Assembly (NCBI RefSeq): GCF_019457915.1
Contig: NZ_JAHZSS010000007.1
Span: 109,367 to 173,366 of the forward strand
Length of the DNA: 64,000 nucleotides
Direction of reading: 5' to 3'
Source of the DNA: Neiella holothuriorum
GTDB lineage: Bacteria > Pseudomonadota > Gammaproteobacteria > Enterobacterales > Neiellaceae
Shown here: one piece after another, positions 31,323-42,705 of the stretch
Layout of the letters: each line of letters opens with the position of its first letter
How positions within the stretch are numbered: the first letter of the stretch is position 1
Made by a program: the position numbers and the translations under genes
Notes under the pieces: generated by a model
Database searches by the model: none
What the model saw: the letters and a program-made list of their open reading frames with translations, nothing else
What the model was told of the DNA's origin: nothing

Positions 31323-31350
31323 AAAAAGCCCCGCATGCGGGGCTTTTTTT
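31323..31350. terminator. Bidirectional terminator between ftsH and folP
   Basis: AAAAAGCCCCGCATGCGGGGCTTTTTTT (perfect palindromic core) follows the ftsH stop on the minus strand. Confidence 0.92.
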
Positions 31351-31369
31351 CTGGGGCAACTATAGCAGA

Positions 31370-33304
31370 TTATTTGGCTTCAGCGTCTTCTGCACCATCT
31401 ACCTTTGGCTCTTGTGATTCATTCACATCAAGCTTGGTATCAGAGCTGCCATTTGAGCCAGAGCCGGCAGAGTCATCATTGTTCCAATCTGCTGGCGGTC
31501 TCACTTCGCGACGAGCCATCAGATCGTCAATTTGCTTAGCATCAATGGTTTCATACTTCATCAACGCATCTTTCATCGAGTGCAGCACATCGAGATTATC
31601 CGTCAAGATTTTCTGTGAACGCTGGTAGTTACGATCAATCAGCAACTTGATTTCTTCATCAATGGCGCGCGCCGTTTCATCAGACATGTGCTTCACTTTT
31701 GCCGCAGTACGGCCTAAGAACACTTCGCCCTCTTCTTCGGCATATAGCATTGGGCCCATTTTTTCGGACAAGCCCCATTGCGTCACCATCTTACGAGCAA
31801 TGTCAGTGGCACGCTCGATATCATTTGACGCACCAGTCGTCACTTTGTCATTACCATAAATAATCGCTTCTGCGATCCGGCCACCAAACAGGCTTGAGAC
31901 CATGCTTTCTAAGTGCAATTTCGAGTGACTAACACGATCTTGCTCTGGTAGATACATAGTGACACCTAGGGCTCGGCCTCGAGGAATGATAGAGACCTTA
32001 TAGACAGGATCATGATCAGGCACGATACGACCAACAATGGCGTGTCCCGCTTCGTGATAAGCGGTCATCTCTTTCTCTTGCTCGGTCATCACCATGGACT
32101 TGCGCTCGGCGCCCATCATGATTTTATCTTTGGCTTTTTCAAACTCTTCCATGCTGACTTTACGACGGCTACCACGAGCAGCAAACAGTGCCGCCTCGTT
32201 CACCAAGTTCGATAAATCGGCACCGGAGAAGCCTGGCGTACCACGAGCAATAACAGATGCTTCAACATCATCAGCAATCGGAACTTTGCGCATGTGTACT
32301 TTTAGAATTTGCTCTCGACCACGCACATCAGGCAAGCCAACAACAACTTGGCGGTCAAAGCGACCAGGGCGAAGCAACGCTGGGTCTAATACGTCTGGGC
32401 GGTTGGTTGCAGCAATAACGATAATGCCTTCATTGCCTTCAAAACCATCCATTTCGACCAGCATTTGGTTAAGCGTTTGCTCACGTTCATCGTGACCACC
32501 ACCTAAACCGGCACCACGCTGACGGCCTACCGCATCAATTTCATCAATAAATACGATACAAGGCGCTGCTTTCTTAGCTTGTTCGAACATGTCACGAACA
32601 CGCGAAGCACCAACACCAACAAACATTTCAACAAAGTCAGAACCTGAAATGGTGAAGAACGGCACTTTCGCTTCACCAGCAATGGCTCGCGCCAGCAAGG
32701 TTTTACCTGTACCCGGCTGACCGACCATTAAAATACCTGTAGGAATCTTGCCGCCGAGACGTTGGAACTTGGATGGATCTTTTAAGTAATCCACCAGCTC
32801 AGCTACTTCTTCTTTGGCTTCATCGACACCAGCGACATCGGCAAACGTTGTTTTGATCTGATCTTCGCTCATCAAGCGAGCTTTACTTTTGCCAAACGAC
32901 ATGGCGCCTTTACCGCCGCCGCCTTGCATTTGACGCATGAAGAAAATCCAGACGCCAATGAGTAACAACATTGGGAACCAGGAAATAAAGATCTGCGAAA
33001 TGAAGCTTGGCTCTTCTGGTTTTTTACCAAAAGCACGCACATCTTGTTTGATTAAGTCATTCAGCAAATCGTCATCATAGAACGGCATCACGGTTTCAAA
33101 TGCTTCACCGTTACGCTTGGTGCCATTAATAATTTGCCCATCAATGGTTACTTCGCGAATATCACCACGCCGAACATCTTGTACAAACGCCGTGTAATCT
33201 TGTTGACCACTTGTCGATTCGCTGGGCGAAAAACTCTGAAACACAGACATCAGCACAACGGCGATGACCAACCAGAGAATTAAATTTTTCACCATATCAC
33301 TCAA
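31370..33304 (-). CDS. ftsH: ATP-dependent zinc metalloprotease FtsH
   Basis: 644 residues. Two N-terminal membrane segments flank a periplasmic domain. The AAA+ domain has Walker A GQPGTGKT, Walker B IVFIDEID and an SRH region ending RPGRFDRQ. The zinc site is [10 protein letters not shown]. The TTG at 33304 is kept as start because AGAGAGGA lies 8 bases before it; ATG three codons later is possible. FtsH degrades membrane and regulatory proteins. rlmE lies upstream as in E. coli. Confidence 0.96.
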   Translation of the reverse strand: MSDMVKNLILWLVIAVVLMSVFQSFSPSESTSGQQDYTAFVQDVRRGDIREVTIDGQIINGTKRNGEAFETVMPFYDDDLLNDLIKQDVRAFGKKPEEPSFISQIFISWFPMLLLIGVWIFFMRQMQGGGGKGAMSFGKSKARLMSEDQIKTTFADVAGVDEAKEEVAELVDYLKDPSKFQRLGGKIPTGILMVGQPGTGKTLLARAIAGEAKVPFFTISGSDFVEMFVGVGASRVRDMFEQAKKAAPCIVFIDEIDAVGRQRGAGLGGGHDEREQTLNQMLVEMDGFEGNEGIIVIAATNRPDVLDPALLRPGRFDRQVVVGLPDVRGREQILKVHMRKVPIADDVEASVIARGTPGFSGADLSNLVNEAALFAARGSRRKVSMEEFEKAKDKIMMGAERKSMVMTEQEKEMTAYHEAGHAIVGRIVPDHDPVYKVSIIPRGRALGVTMYLPEQDRVSHSKLHLESMVSSLFGGRIAEAIIYGNDKVTTGASNDIERATDIARKMVTQWGLSEKMGPMLYAEEEGEVFLGRTAAKVKHMSDETARAIDEEIKLLIDRNYQRSQKILTDNLDVLHSMKDALMKYETIDAKQIDDLMARREVRPPADWNNDDSAGSGSNGSSDTKLDVNESQEPKVDGAEDAEAK

Positions 33305-33362
33305 AGGAGTTGTCCTCTCTCAGCTTTATTATTTAGTAGGGTTAAACTCTAACAACTAGAGA

Positions 33363-33995
33363 TTACCGCAGTTTATAGCCCGTCGCTACCATGAACACTT
33401 CTCTTGAACGTGATCGCGACGAATCAGGTTTACGAATCTTAACCGATTTAAACGAACGTCGAACTTCCGCTAAAAACGGGTCAAACCCTTCTCCCTGAAA
33501 TACCTTTACGACAAAGTTGCCATTAGCCGCCAGTACTTGATGACACATTTCTAGCGCCAACTCGACCAAATACATGCGTCGAGGCTGATCAACACTCGGG
33601 TTACCCGACATGTTGGGCGCCATATCTGATAGCACAACATCCACCATTTGGTCGCCGACACGATTCAGTAGCGCGGCCAGCACAGCCTCGTCACGGAAAT
33701 CGCCTTTTAAAAATTCAACACCGGCAATCGGATCCATATCCAAGATGTCACAGGCAATAACCCGACCCGAGTCATCAACTTGTTCGGCGCAAAACTGCGA
33801 CCACCCACCGGGAGCCGCTCCCAAATCCACCACGGTATTGCCACGCCGGATAACTTTATCTTTTTGCTGGATCTCATCCAACTTAAACACCGCACGCGAG
33901 CGCAACCCCTGTTTCTGGGCTTCTTTGACGTATTTATCGTCAAAATGTTCTTTCAGCCAACGCTTACTACTGGCACTGCGTTTCTTATTCGACAT
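33363..33995 (-). CDS. rlmE: 23S rRNA 2'-O-methyltransferase RlmE
   Basis: The 210-residue RrmJ/FtsJ protein starts [17 protein letters not shown] and has the SAM site [13 protein letters not shown]. Catalytic residues fit [10 protein letters not shown] (Lys), [10 protein letters not shown] (Asp) and [10 protein letters not shown] (Lys). It methylates U2552 of 23S rRNA. It is divergent from yhbY and upstream of ftsH, a conserved arrangement. Confidence 0.95.
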   Translation of the reverse strand: MSNKKRSASSKRWLKEHFDDKYVKEAQKQGLRSRAVFKLDEIQQKDKVIRRGNTVVDLGAAPGGWSQFCAEQVDDSGRVIACDILDMDPIAGVEFLKGDFRDEAVLAALLNRVGDQMVDVVLSDMAPNMSGNPSVDQPRRMYLVELALEMCHQVLAANGNFVVKVFQGEGFDPFLAEVRRSFKSVKIRKPDSSRSRSREVFMVATGYKLR

Positions 33996-34084
33996 GACTA
34001 AATTAAGTTTGTTGTAGGCTAATTCCTGCAGATGGAGGTAAACTTAGCAGAATTCAAGTCTCTAACAGCAAAGAAAGCACATTC

Positions 34085-34381
34085 ATGCAACTTAGCAATA
34101 AGCAAAAACAATACCTTAAAGCCGAAGCTCACCCGTTAAAAGCGGTCGTCATGCTTGGCAACAATGGCCTAACCGAAGGGGTTATGGCTGAAATCGACTT
34201 GGCGTTAGCTCACCACGAACTGATTAAAGTAAAAATTCTGGGCGAAGATAAAGCAGAGCGCCAGCTCATTTGCGATGCAATTTGCCGTGAATCAGGCGCC
34301 AGCTTGGTGCAAATCATTGGGAAAGTCGCAATTTTCTTTTTACCAAGCGAAGAATCTAAATTCTCTTTGCCAAAAGGCTAA
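34085..34381 (+). CDS. yhbY: Ribosome assembly RNA-binding protein YhbY
   Basis: 98 residues with the CRM-domain GxxG loop MLGNNGLTEGVMAEID and LIKVKILG. YhbY binds pre-50S particles. It stands between rlmE and greA on the opposite strand, as in E. coli, and ends at a strong terminator. Confidence 0.94.
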   Translation: MQLSNKQKQYLKAEAHPLKAVVMLGNNGLTEGVMAEIDLALAHHELIKVKILGEDKAERQLICDAICRESGASLVQIIGKVAIFFLPSEESKFSLPKG

Positions 34382-34402
34382 CCGTACCTTTCGCAAGTCG
34401 AT

Positions 34403-34429
34403 AAAAAACCCGGCAGTTGCCGGGTTTTT
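34403..34429. terminator. Bidirectional terminator between yhbY and greA
   Basis: AAAAACCCGGCA-GT-TGCCGGGTTTTT serves the convergent yhbY and greA genes. Confidence 0.93.
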
Positions 34430-34452
34430 ATTTGTAAGCAAAGATGACCGAA

Positions 34453-34926
34453 TTAAGCGTACTTTACTTCCAGAATTTCAAATTCAACATCGCCACCGGG
34501 AGTTTTAACCGTCACTTCATCGCCTTCAGATTTACCAATGAGTCCACGAGCAATTGGGCTGTTAACTGAAATCAAATTCTTTTTCAGATCGGCTTCATCG
34601 TCACCAACAATACGGTAAGTCAGCTCAGCATCGGTATCAATATTCAGCAGATCTACGGTAGCGCCAAAAATAACTTTGCCGTTGGCATCCATTTTACTGA
34701 CATCAATAATTTGCGCATTGGACAACTTAGCTTCAATTTCTTGAATGCGACCTTCACAAAACCCTTGCTGCTCTCGGGCGGCGTGGTATTCAGCGTTTTC
34801 TTTCAAATCACCATGTTCACGGGCTTCCGCAATCGCTTCGATAATTTTCGGGCGACGGGTACCTTTTAGGTAATCAAGCTCTTCGCGCAAGCTATCGGCG
34901 CCCTGCACAGTCATTGGAATTTTCAT
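34453..34926 (-). CDS. greA: Transcription elongation factor GreA
   Basis: Started at ATG 34926 ([17 protein letters not shown]), 157 residues, the usual GreA length. It has the coiled-coil tip [19 protein letters not shown] and the C-terminal FKBP-like domain. GreA rescues backtracked RNA polymerase by stimulating transcript cleavage. Confidence 0.96.
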   Translation of the reverse strand: MKIPMTVQGADSLREELDYLKGTRRPKIIEAIAEAREHGDLKENAEYHAAREQQGFCEGRIQEIEAKLSNAQIIDVSKMDANGKVIFGATVDLLNIDTDAELTYRIVGDDEADLKKNLISVNSPIARGLIGKSEGDEVTVKTPGGDVEFEILEVKYA

Positions 34927-34997
34927 ATCGTCAAATACCACACTAAGCGACCATCATAAGCCGCAAATTACATTTAAATAGGTTGAAAAAAAGAGGC

Positions 34998-35027
34998 AAA
35001 AAAAACCGCCTCAATGAGGCGGCTTTT
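34998..35027 (-). terminator. Terminator after carB
   Basis: On the minus strand GCCGCCTCA-TTGAGGCGG is followed by a run of T, 55 bp past the carB stop. Confidence 0.9.
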
Positions 35028-35082
35028 ATCAGCCGATGCGACGATTCTATACCGAATCGCCAATCAAATCATCTGCTACTGC

Positions 35083-38000
35083 TTAGATCAGCTTGTGAAG
35101 CTCCTGAACTGAGCGAACAATCGCACTTGGGTCGGCACTGTGAGCCATGCACGTCGCAAAGGCACCATTAAGCGTCGTGGTGTAGTTCACCTTGTGCTGC
35201 AAGGCGCCACGGCGCAGAACTTTCGAGTCTTCAATCGCCTGACGACCTTGGGTGGTGTTGACGATGTAGCTGTACTCACCGTTCTTGATACGGTCAAGAA
35301 TGTGTGGACGGCCTTCATGCACCTTGTTCACCAAGCGTACATTAATGCCAGCTTCACCCAACACCACGGCAGTGCCGTGAGTCGCATCAAGTTCGTAGCC
35401 CAAATCAACCAATTGCTTGGCTAATTCAACAATGCGTTTTTTATCACCCGGACGAACCGATAGCAAAGCACGGCCTTGTTTTGGTACATCTTTAATAGAG
35501 CCCAATTGTGCTTTTGCGTAGGCTTCAGCAAAAGTTTCACCAACGCCCATCACCTCACCGGTAGAGCGCATTTCTGGCCCAAGAATTGGGTCAACGCCAA
35601 GGAATTTATTGAACGGCAACACCACTTCTTTCACCGAGTAATACGGTGGAATAACTTCTTCTTCAAAGCCTTGTTCAGCTAACGACGTACCGGCCATGAC
35701 ACGAGCGGCAACTTTTGCCAATGCAACACCGGTCGCTTTTGAGACGAACGGTACCGTACGTGCGGCACGAGGGTTCACCTCAATCAGGTAAACTTCATTG
35801 TCCTTGATGGCGAACTGAGTATTCATCAAACCAATAACGCCCAGTTCAAAGGCCAGTTTAGCCACTTGCTCACGCAATACCGCCTGAATTTCAGCGCTTA
35901 GCGTGTATGGCGGTAATGAACAGGCAGAATCACCCGAGTGAACACCGGCTTGCTCAATGTGCTCCATGATGCCGCCAATAACCACTTGCTTACCATCGCA
36001 GATGGCATCGATATCAACCTCAATGGCGTCATCTAGGAAGCGATCAAGCAACACTGGCGATTCATTCGATACCGACACGGCTTCATTAAAGTAACGACGC
36101 AGATCTTGTTCGTCAGAAACAATTTCCATGGCGCGGCCACCCAGTACATAAGATGGACGAACAACCAATGGATAAGTAATGCGTTCAGCATCACGAACCG
36201 CATCTTCTAGGTTCGTTACCGTTGCATTTTCAGGTTGTTTCAAGCCTAAGCGTTCAACGGCCTGCTGGAAACGTTCCCGATCTTCCGCACGGTCAATTGC
36301 ATCAGGGCTGGTACCGATAACCGGTACACCTGCAGCTTCAAGAGCACGAGCAAGTTTCAGAGGGGTTTGACCACCATACTGAACAATCACGCCTTTAGGC
36401 TGTTCAACACGAACAATCTCGAGTACGTCTTCCAGTGTGACTGGCTCGAAGTACAAGCGATCAGAGGTGTCATAGTCGGTCGAAACGGTTTCAGGGTTAC
36501 AGTTCACCATGATGGTTTCGTAACCGTCTTCGCGCATGGCTAAAGCGGCATGAACACAACAGTAGTCAAACTCGATACCTTGGCCAATACGGTTTGGACC
36601 GCCACCAAGTACCATGATTTTATCTTTATCAGACGGCTGCGCTTCACACTCTTCGTCGTAACTTGAGTACATGTAAGCCGTACTGGTTGAAAATTCTGCA
36701 GCACAGGTATCAACACGCTTGTAAACAGGCAGAATGCCTTCGCGCTGACGTAATTTGCGCACTTCTTTTTCAGACACACCCAGCAACAATGCCAAGCGAG
36801 CATCAGCAAAACCTTTGCGTTTGAGTAAACGCAGCAGGTCGGCATCAAGCCCAGATAAGCCAGCGTCAGCGACGCGAGCTTCCAGCTCAACCAATTGGTG
36901 GATCTGAACCAGATACCATGGGTCGACTTTGGTCAGCTTAAAGACATCTTCAACGGTAAAGCCGTGACGGAATGCATCGGCGATATACCAAATGCGCTCT
37001 GCACCAGCTTCTTTCAATTCGTAGGTTAAGATCGTTTTGGCTTCTGGATCGTCCAATGCAACGATTGGATCGAAACCAGTGGCACCAACTTCCAAGCCAC
37101 GAAGGGCTTTTTGCAACGACTCTTGTTGGTTACGGCCAATGGCCATTACCTCACCGACTGACTTCATCTGAGTAGTCAGGCGGTCGTTAGCACCGGCAAA
37201 CTTCTCAAAGTTAAAGCGTGGGATTTTTGTAACGACGTAGTCAATCGCAGGTTCGAACGACGCAGGTGTTGCGCCGCCAGTGATGTCATTGGCTAGTTCA
37301 TCGAGGGTGTAGCCCACCGCCAACTTGGCTGCGATTTTTGCAATCGGGAAACCCGTCGCTTTAGACGCCAGTGCCGATGAACGGCTTACCCGCGGGTTCA
37401 TCTCAATGATCACCATGCGGCCATCATCAGGGTTCACACCAAACTGAACGTTTGAGCCGCCGGTTTCTACGCCAATTTCACGCAGTACTGCCATCGAGGC
37501 ATTACGCATGATTTGGTATTCTTTATCGGTCAGGGTTTGTGCTGGTGCCACGGTGATGGAGTCACCCGTATGCACGCCCATTGGGTCGAAGTTTTCGATA
37601 GAACAAACGATAATGCAGTTATCCGCTTTGTCGCGAACCACTTCCATTTCGTATTCTTTCCAACCAATCAAAGATTCGTCAATCAACAGCTCGTTGGTTG
37701 GGCTCAAGTCCAATCCGCGAGTACAGATTTCTTCGAATTCTTCAACGTTATAGGCAATCCCACCGCCCGTGCCGCCCATGGTGAAAGACGGTCGAATGAT
37801 ACATGGGAAGCCAATACGCGAGACCACGTCATGAGCTTCTTCCATGCTGTGCGCGGTTTCCGCACGTGGCGTTTCAAGGCCAATAGATTTCATCGCTTTA
37901 TCAAAGCGATCTCGATCTTCGGCTTTGTCGATGGCGTCAGCGGTAGCACCAATCATGGTCACGCCGTACTTCTCAAGCACGCCATGACGATCTAAATCCA

Positions 38001-38298
38001 AAGCACAGTTCAATGCCGTTTGGCCGCCCATGGTTGGCAGCACCGCATCAGGCTTTTCTTTTTCAATGATCTTGGCAACCACTTCCCATTGAATTGGCTC
38101 GATGTATGTCGCATCCGCCATTTCAGGATCGGTCATGATCGTCGCTGGGTTCGAGTTCACCAGGACAACCCGGTACCCTTCTTCACGCAGCGCTTTACAG
38201 GCCTGAGCACCCGAGTAATCAAACTCACATGCTTGACCAATTACAATTGGGCCGGCGCCCAAAATCAGAATACTTTTAATATCCGTACGTTTTGGCAT
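35083..38298 (-). CDS. carB: Carbamoyl-phosphate synthase large subunit
   Basis: 1071 residues in the standard layout: two homologous ATP-grasp halves (for example [10 protein letters not shown] in the first and LGGRAMEIV in the second), an oligomerisation domain and a C-terminal allosteric MGS-like domain. It makes carbamoyl phosphate from bicarbonate, ammonia and two ATP for arginine and pyrimidine synthesis. It follows carA by 20 bp. Confidence 0.97.
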   Translation of the reverse strand: MPKRTDIKSILILGAGPIVIGQACEFDYSGAQACKALREEGYRVVLVNSNPATIMTDPEMADATYIEPIQWEVVAKIIEKEKPDAVLPTMGGQTALNCALDLDRHGVLEKYGVTMIGATADAIDKAEDRDRFDKAMKSIGLETPRAETAHSMEEAHDVVSRIGFPCIIRPSFTMGGTGGGIAYNVEEFEEICTRGLDLSPTNELLIDESLIGWKEYEMEVVRDKADNCIIVCSIENFDPMGVHTGDSITVAPAQTLTDKEYQIMRNASMAVLREIGVETGGSNVQFGVNPDDGRMVIIEMNPRVSRSSALASKATGFPIAKIAAKLAVGYTLDELANDITGGATPASFEPAIDYVVTKIPRFNFEKFAGANDRLTTQMKSVGEVMAIGRNQQESLQKALRGLEVGATGFDPIVALDDPEAKTILTYELKEAGAERIWYIADAFRHGFTVEDVFKLTKVDPWYLVQIHQLVELEARVADAGLSGLDADLLRLLKRKGFADARLALLLGVSEKEVRKLRQREGILPVYKRVDTCAAEFSTSTAYMYSSYDEECEAQPSDKDKIMVLGGGPNRIGQGIEFDYCCVHAALAMREDGYETIMVNCNPETVSTDYDTSDRLYFEPVTLEDVLEIVRVEQPKGVIVQYGGQTPLKLARALEAAGVPVIGTSPDAIDRAEDRERFQQAVERLGLKQPENATVTNLEDAVRDAERITYPLVVRPSYVLGGRAMEIVSDEQDLRRYFNEAVSVSNESPVLLDRFLDDAIEVDIDAICDGKQVVIGGIMEHIEQAGVHSGDSACSLPPYTLSAEIQAVLREQVAKLAFELGVIGLMNTQFAIKDNEVYLIEVNPRAARTVPFVSKATGVALAKVAARVMAGTSLAEQGFEEEVIPPYYSVKEVVLPFNKFLGVDPILGPEMRSTGEVMGVGETFAEAYAKAQLGSIKDVPKQGRALLSVRPGDKKRIVELAKQLVDLGYELDATHGTAVVLGEAGINVRLVNKVHEGRPHILDRIKNGEYSYIVNTTQGRQAIEDSKVLRRGALQHKVNYTTTLNGAFATCMAHSADPSAIVRSVQELHKLI

Positions 38299-38318
38299 GT
38301 CTCGTTGTCTCGCTCGTT

Positions 38319-39446
38319 TTAGGCGCGGGCCTGCATTAATTCAATGAAGTGGTCAAACAATGGTGCCGCATCGTGCGGGCCAGGGCTGGCTTCAGGGTGC
38401 CCCTGGAAGCTGAATGCTGGCTTGTCGGTGCGGTGAATACCTTGTAATGAACCATCGAACAATGACACGTGAGTTGCCTTCAGGTTGGCTGGCAAGGTTT
38501 CTTCATCAACCGCAAAACCGTGGTTTTGCGCGGTGATCATGACCACATTGCGCTCTAAATCTTTCACCGGATGGTTGGCACCATGGTGGCCAAACTTCAT
38601 TTTCACTGTTTTCGCACCGCTCGCTAACGCAAGCAGCTGGTGACCCAAACAAATACCAAAAACTGGAATGTCTGTTTCAAGGAACGATTGAATCGCAGTA
38701 ATTGCGTAGTCACATGGTTCCGGATCACCTGGACCATTGGAAAGAAAGATTCCGTCTGGTTTTAGTGCTAACACTTCTTCCGCAGAGGTTTGCGCAGGAA
38801 CAATTGTCAGGCGACAGCCTCGTTCAACCAACATGCGTAAAATATTGCGTTTGGCACCGAAATCGTAAGCAACAACGTGAAAATCTTCATTTTCTAACTT
38901 TCCGTGACCTTCACCCAATTTCCAGGTGCTGTCCGTCCAGCTATAAAGTTTGTCGGTTGTCACTTCTTTGGCCAAATCCATGCCCTTCAGGCCAGGAAAG
39001 CCTTTTGCTTCCGCTAGCGCTGTTGCTTCATCGAAGCTTTCCGCTGCCACGATACAACCAGCCTGCGCTCCTTTTTCTCGGAGGATGCGAGTCAGTTTAC
39101 GTGTGTCAATGTCACAAATACCTACCACGTTCCGTGATTCGAGGTATTCACTCAGGGTTTGCTCATTTCGGAAATTGCTGGCAATGATAGGCAGATCGCG
39201 AATCACAAGGCCTTTGGCCCATATTTCAGAAGATTCTTCATCTTCAGAATTGGTGCCCGTATTACCGATATGAGGGTAAGTTAAGGTGACGATTTGGCGA
39301 GCGTATGATGGATCAGTCAAAATTTCCTGATAACCGGTCATTGAAGTGTTAAAGACAACTTCACCGGTTGCCATACCGTCTGCACCAATAGATGTGCCGC
39401 GGAAAATAGTACCGTCTTCGAGTACCAAGAGGGCAGCTTTAGCCAA
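38319..39446 (-). CDS. carA: Carbamoyl-phosphate synthase small subunit, glutamine amidotransferase
   Basis: A TTG at 39446 is chosen as start because GGAGG lies 5 bases before it; the upstream GTG overlaps that site. The 375-residue product has the class I amidotransferase nucleophile [12 protein letters not shown] and the later catalytic His/Glu in [11 protein letters not shown]. It hydrolyses glutamine and channels ammonia to CarB. No clear ARG box was found upstream. Confidence 0.95.
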   Translation of the reverse strand: MAKAALLVLEDGTIFRGTSIGADGMATGEVVFNTSMTGYQEILTDPSYARQIVTLTYPHIGNTGTNSEDEESSEIWAKGLVIRDLPIIASNFRNEQTLSEYLESRNVVGICDIDTRKLTRILREKGAQAGCIVAAESFDEATALAEAKGFPGLKGMDLAKEVTTDKLYSWTDSTWKLGEGHGKLENEDFHVVAYDFGAKRNILRMLVERGCRLTIVPAQTSAEEVLALKPDGIFLSNGPGDPEPCDYAITAIQSFLETDIPVFGICLGHQLLALASGAKTVKMKFGHHGANHPVKDLERNVVMITAQNHGFAVDEETLPANLKATHVSLFDGSLQGIHRTDKPAFSFQGHPEASPGPHDAAPLFDHFIELMQARA

Positions 39447-39593
39447 GATAACCTCCACAGTTGTGGTCAGCTGTTCAAGTCGATAATGGGAGCGACAGAA
39501 CGTCGCGAATGATTCCCATTAATCCCTCTTTGCCTACGTGCTGGCAAATTGAACGCATTCTAGAGCAAAAACTGACTACCGTCCATCACCAAT

Positions 39594-39620
39594 TAAAAAA
39601 ACCTTCATAAATGAAGGTTT
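39594..39620 (-). terminator. Terminator after dapB direction (upstream of carA)
   Basis: On the minus strand ACCTTCAT-TT-ATGAAGGT is followed by T7. It lies 55-80 bp past the dapB stop and isolates carA from dapB transcription. Confidence 0.82.
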
Positions 39621-39674
39621 CATATAAAAAAGCCACTATAAAGCTAGAAAAGATAGTTAAAGTTCTGCCTTTAA

Positions 39675-40484
39675 CTACTTTAAGTCCAACACATCGAACA
39701 TATCGTAAAGGCCAGTTTCTTTATCCATCAACCAGTTTGCGGCTCGCATCGCACCGTTGGCGTACGTTGCACGGCTAGAGGATTTATGGGTTATTTCCAA
39801 ACGTTCGCCGATATCGGCAAACATTGCGGTGTGCTCACCAATAATATCGCCAGCACGAACGGTGGCAAAACCAATGGTCTTTGGATCACGCTCACCGGTG
39901 ATCCCTTCGCGCCCATAAACGGCGCATTCATTTAAGTCACGACCTAAGGTGTCAGCAATGACTTGCCCCATCTTCAAGGCAGTACCAGAAGGCGCATCTT
40001 TCTTGAAACGATGGTGTGCTTCGATAATTTCAATGTCGTGTTCAGACATAACCGCGGAGGCTTGCTCCAGCAGTTTAAACATTAAATTGACCGCAACGCT
40101 CATATTAGGCGCCATCATCACCGCTGTGTCTTTTGCCATTTCGGCAATGTCAGCTTGCTGAGCATCGGTAAAGCCTGTCGTACCAATCACCAGCTTTTTG
40201 CCATGTTCGCGGCACCAAGCCAAATTCACCAAGGTTGCTTCTGGAACAGTAAAGTCGATCACCACATCAACATGGTCTTCGAGGCCTTGCAAACCAGCAG
40301 TCACAGGTACATTAATGACACCAAGCCCAGCCAATTCACCGGCATCGACACCAATAAGACTGCTTTCTGGACGTTCAAACGCGCCACCAATTGTAACGGA
40401 GTCTTTCTGGTGGCCAACTTCCAATAACGTTTTGCCCATGCGGCCCTGGCAGCCAGCAATCGCAACGCGAACTTGATTGCTCAT
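39675..40484 (-). CDS. dapB: 4-hydroxy-tetrahydrodipicolinate reductase
   Basis: Started at ATG 40484 ([19 protein letters not shown]), 269 residues, close to the family length. The active-site motif is [15 protein letters not shown]. It is the NAD(P)H-dependent second step of the lysine/diaminopimelate branch. Commonly dapB precedes carAB in gammaproteobacteria, as here. Confidence 0.96.
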   Translation of the reverse strand: MSNQVRVAIAGCQGRMGKTLLEVGHQKDSVTIGGAFERPESSLIGVDAGELAGLGVINVPVTAGLQGLEDHVDVVIDFTVPEATLVNLAWCREHGKKLVIGTTGFTDAQQADIAEMAKDTAVMMAPNMSVAVNLMFKLLEQASAVMSEHDIEIIEAHHRFKKDAPSGTALKMGQVIADTLGRDLNECAVYGREGITGERDPKTIGFATVRAGDIIGEHTAMFADIGERLEITHKSSSRATYANGAMRAANWLMDKETGLYDMFDVLDLK

Positions 40485-40585
40485 TATTCCTTTCCTGTCT
40501 GATGATGTGGGGGGATTAGCGGGCGACAACTGTACTGGCTTCGATGACAAATGCCAACTCCAAGCCAGTACATTTTAGGGGGTGC

Positions 40586-41935
40586 TTATTGGTCCCACCA
40601 GTCTTCAGCTGGCGGTAATTCAATCACAAAGCATGCACCTTCCAGCTCAGACTCTTCGATTCGAATATCGCCGCGATAGCTTTCAACAATGTCAGCGCAT
40701 ACGGCTAGGCCAATGCCTTGCCCTGTTGGTTTTTCATCGAGACGCACGCCTCGTTGGAAAACTTGCTCGCGACGAGACGGGTCGATCCCCGGGCCATCAT
40801 CTTCAATACGAAGCTGTACGCCGCCATTGGCGAGTGGTATGTGCGATATCCGCAACTTAGAAATGGCATAGCGGAAGCTGTTTTCCAATAAATTGCCCAT
40901 AATTTCCATCAGATCATCTTTGCCCATTGGCACTTCATCATCTTTGGAAATCAACTTATCGAGTGCAATCTGCTTATCGGCATAAATTTTATCGAGTAAT
41001 TGGTGCAGGTTATCAACAATATCTAACAAAGGCGTCGCTTGTTTATTCAACGCTTGTTGACCTGTTAAGCCACGTTTTAGCTGATACTGCACCATGGCAT
41101 TCATTTGGCTGAGGTTCGTCAGCAATTCATTTTGAACGTGCGGTGCGATGGAGTTTTCCTGACACACGACATTCATTGCGGCTAAGCGCGTCTTCAAACT
41201 ATGAGCCAAATCGTTGAGGCTATGGCGATAACGTTGTGAACGGTGGATATTTTCTCCCATCACACTGTTCAAAGCCGTCACGACAGGTTTAAGTTCATAA
41301 GGATAAGCGGCATTCAGAGCCGATTGTTTTTGTTCGGAAACGCTTTGCAGCTCGCGCTCTAGGGTTTTAAGTGGGCGCATTGCCCAGCGAAACGTCATAT
41401 ACAACGCCAAACCGGAGCCGACTAAAAACAATACGACGGTAATTAATGATTTTTCAACAGACTCAGCACGCCATTGCTCATAGGCTTGGCCATCGCGCAG
41501 AGCAACAAACTCACCGCGGATGCCATTAAAGGTGCCAGATAGGACATGGGCAAAAAATAACTTTCCATCGTCAACCCATACCGGCGTCGTTAACGTGCCG
41601 GTATTGTTATCCTTAACTTGCTGACATAAATCATCCAATTCAAACGCTTTGGCTTGAACAGATTTCCAGATCACTTCGCCATAATCATCGCACAACGCGC
41701 CCATATAACCTTGTAGGGGCATTTGTTCAGATACCGTACCTTCAAAGCTGACGCCCTGCGTCACCATGGTTTCAATCACCATGGGCAAGCGTTCAAGCAA
41801 ATCGCCGCCATATTCAAGGGCAAGGCTTTGCTGTTTGTCGTTGTAATAGACATTTGCTAAAGCCAAGGTCACAGCACTAATGATGGCCATCGAAACTAAG
41901 AAGTTTCGAAACCAGAGTGATCCGTTTGTTTTCAT
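40586..41935 (-). CDS. PhoQ-like sensor histidine kinase
   Basis: 449 residues: membrane segments near residues 13-30 and 163-183 bracket a periplasmic sensor, then a HAMP-like linker, an H box with His245 in LAHSLKTR and an HATPase domain (N box ENSFRYA, IEDDGPGID, GQGIGLAVC). The H box follows PhoQ (LTHSLKTP) but the usual Pro is Arg. The sensor has no acidic cluster like that of E. coli PhoQ, and carries two cysteines (ALCDDYG and LDDLCQQ) that could form a disulfide. The signal is therefore uncertain. It overlaps the response regulator gene by four bases. Confidence 0.85.
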   Translation of the reverse strand: MKTNGSLWFRNFLVSMAIISAVTLALANVYYNDKQQSLALEYGGDLLERLPMVIETMVTQGVSFEGTVSEQMPLQGYMGALCDDYGEVIWKSVQAKAFELDDLCQQVKDNNTGTLTTPVWVDDGKLFFAHVLSGTFNGIRGEFVALRDGQAYEQWRAESVEKSLITVVLFLVGSGLALYMTFRWAMRPLKTLERELQSVSEQKQSALNAAYPYELKPVVTALNSVMGENIHRSQRYRHSLNDLAHSLKTRLAAMNVVCQENSIAPHVQNELLTNLSQMNAMVQYQLKRGLTGQQALNKQATPLLDIVDNLHQLLDKIYADKQIALDKLISKDDEVPMGKDDLMEIMGNLLENSFRYAISKLRISHIPLANGGVQLRIEDDGPGIDPSRREQVFQRGVRLDEKPTGQGIGLAVCADIVESYRGDIRIEESELEGACFVIELPPAEDWWDQ

Positions 41936-42600
41936 GTATTTATTAACCGATATCCTTGTCCGCGAATGGTGCTGATCGGCACATCAGGCAACACTTTCGC
42001 TAATTTTTTACGCAGCCGACTAATTAACACTTCAATAGTATTAGAGTCACCATCACCATCACGATATAAGGTGTCGATGAGCCGCTGCTTCGATACAACT
42101 TGTTCTGGGTGGCGAACGAAATACTCAAGAATTTGGTATTCAAATGCCGTGAGTTCAAGCACTTGTCCGTCAACCGATACTTCTTTTGATAACAAGTTTA
42201 ACGTAAAGCCAGCACAATGTACCTCGGCTTTTACATATCCAGCACTACGTCTTACCAGTGCATTCAAACGCGCCAATAGCTCTGGTACTTCAAATGGTTT
42301 GACCAAATAATCATCAGCGCCAGCATTCAAGCCGTCGACTTTGTCTTGCCAGTTAGCGCGAGCCGTGAGGATCAGCACAGGGAATGGCTTTTCCTGCGCA
42401 CGGAATTTTTTAATGAGTTGAATACCATCACCGTCGGGTAATCCCAAGTCGACAATGGCTAATTCTATCGGGTATTGCTCAGCGAAAAACAACGCATCCT
42501 TAACTGTTTTCACGGCATAAACCTGATTACCGGCATCTTGCAATTGCACGGTTAGGTGGTGATTCAGTATCGGATCGTCTTCAACTACCAATATAAGCAT
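41932..42600 (-). CDS. PhoP-like response regulator (OmpR family)
   Basis: 222 residues with receiver motifs EDD (7-9), phospho-acceptor Asp51 in IVDLGLPDGDG and Lys in DDYLVKPFE, then an OmpR-type winged helix ending ISTIRGQGYRL. Asp51 matches PhoP numbering. It is cotranscribed with the kinase. A highly structured leader lies 36-105 bp upstream of the ATG. Confidence 0.9.
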   Translation of the reverse strand: MLILVVEDDPILNHHLTVQLQDAGNQVYAVKTVKDALFFAEQYPIELAIVDLGLPDGDGIQLIKKFRAQEKPFPVLILTARANWQDKVDGLNAGADDYLVKPFEVPELLARLNALVRRSAGYVKAEVHCAGFTLNLLSKEVSVDGQVLELTAFEYQILEYFVRHPEQVVSKQRLIDTLYRDGDGDSNTIEVLISRLRKKLAKVLPDVPISTIRGQGYRLINT

Positions 42601-42635
42601 GTGTGTTTAACCTTTGGTGTTGCAACCACTTATGG

Positions 42636-42705
42636 TCTGGCATCTCAAAGCTGCCAATTATCAGCAATAAGGCTAGCCTAAAACAGGCTAAGCGCAGATG
42701 CCAGA
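42636..42705 (-). promoter_or_regulatory. Predicted three-way-junction RNA in the leader of the PhoP-like gene
   Basis: A perfect 10-bp outer stem (TCTGGCATCT at 42636-42645 with AGATGCCAGA at 42696-42705) encloses two hairpins: GCTG/CAGC (42650-42653, 42662-42665) and TAGCCT/AGGCTA with a 5-nt loop (42674-42690). In the minus-strand transcript it would sit before the phoP-like start codon. The base pairing is visible; a regulatory role is inferred. It could also be a palindromic DNA element. Confidence 0.5.

Noticed and set aside
37513..37995. 160-codon open frame antisense to carB
   Set aside because: Complete overlap with the conserved carB sequence; composition is a shadow of it.
39447..39593. 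Possible ARG box or pyrimidine attenuator before carA
   Set aside because: No tandem TGAAT/ATTCA-type palindromes and no leader peptide with a terminator in the right place were found.
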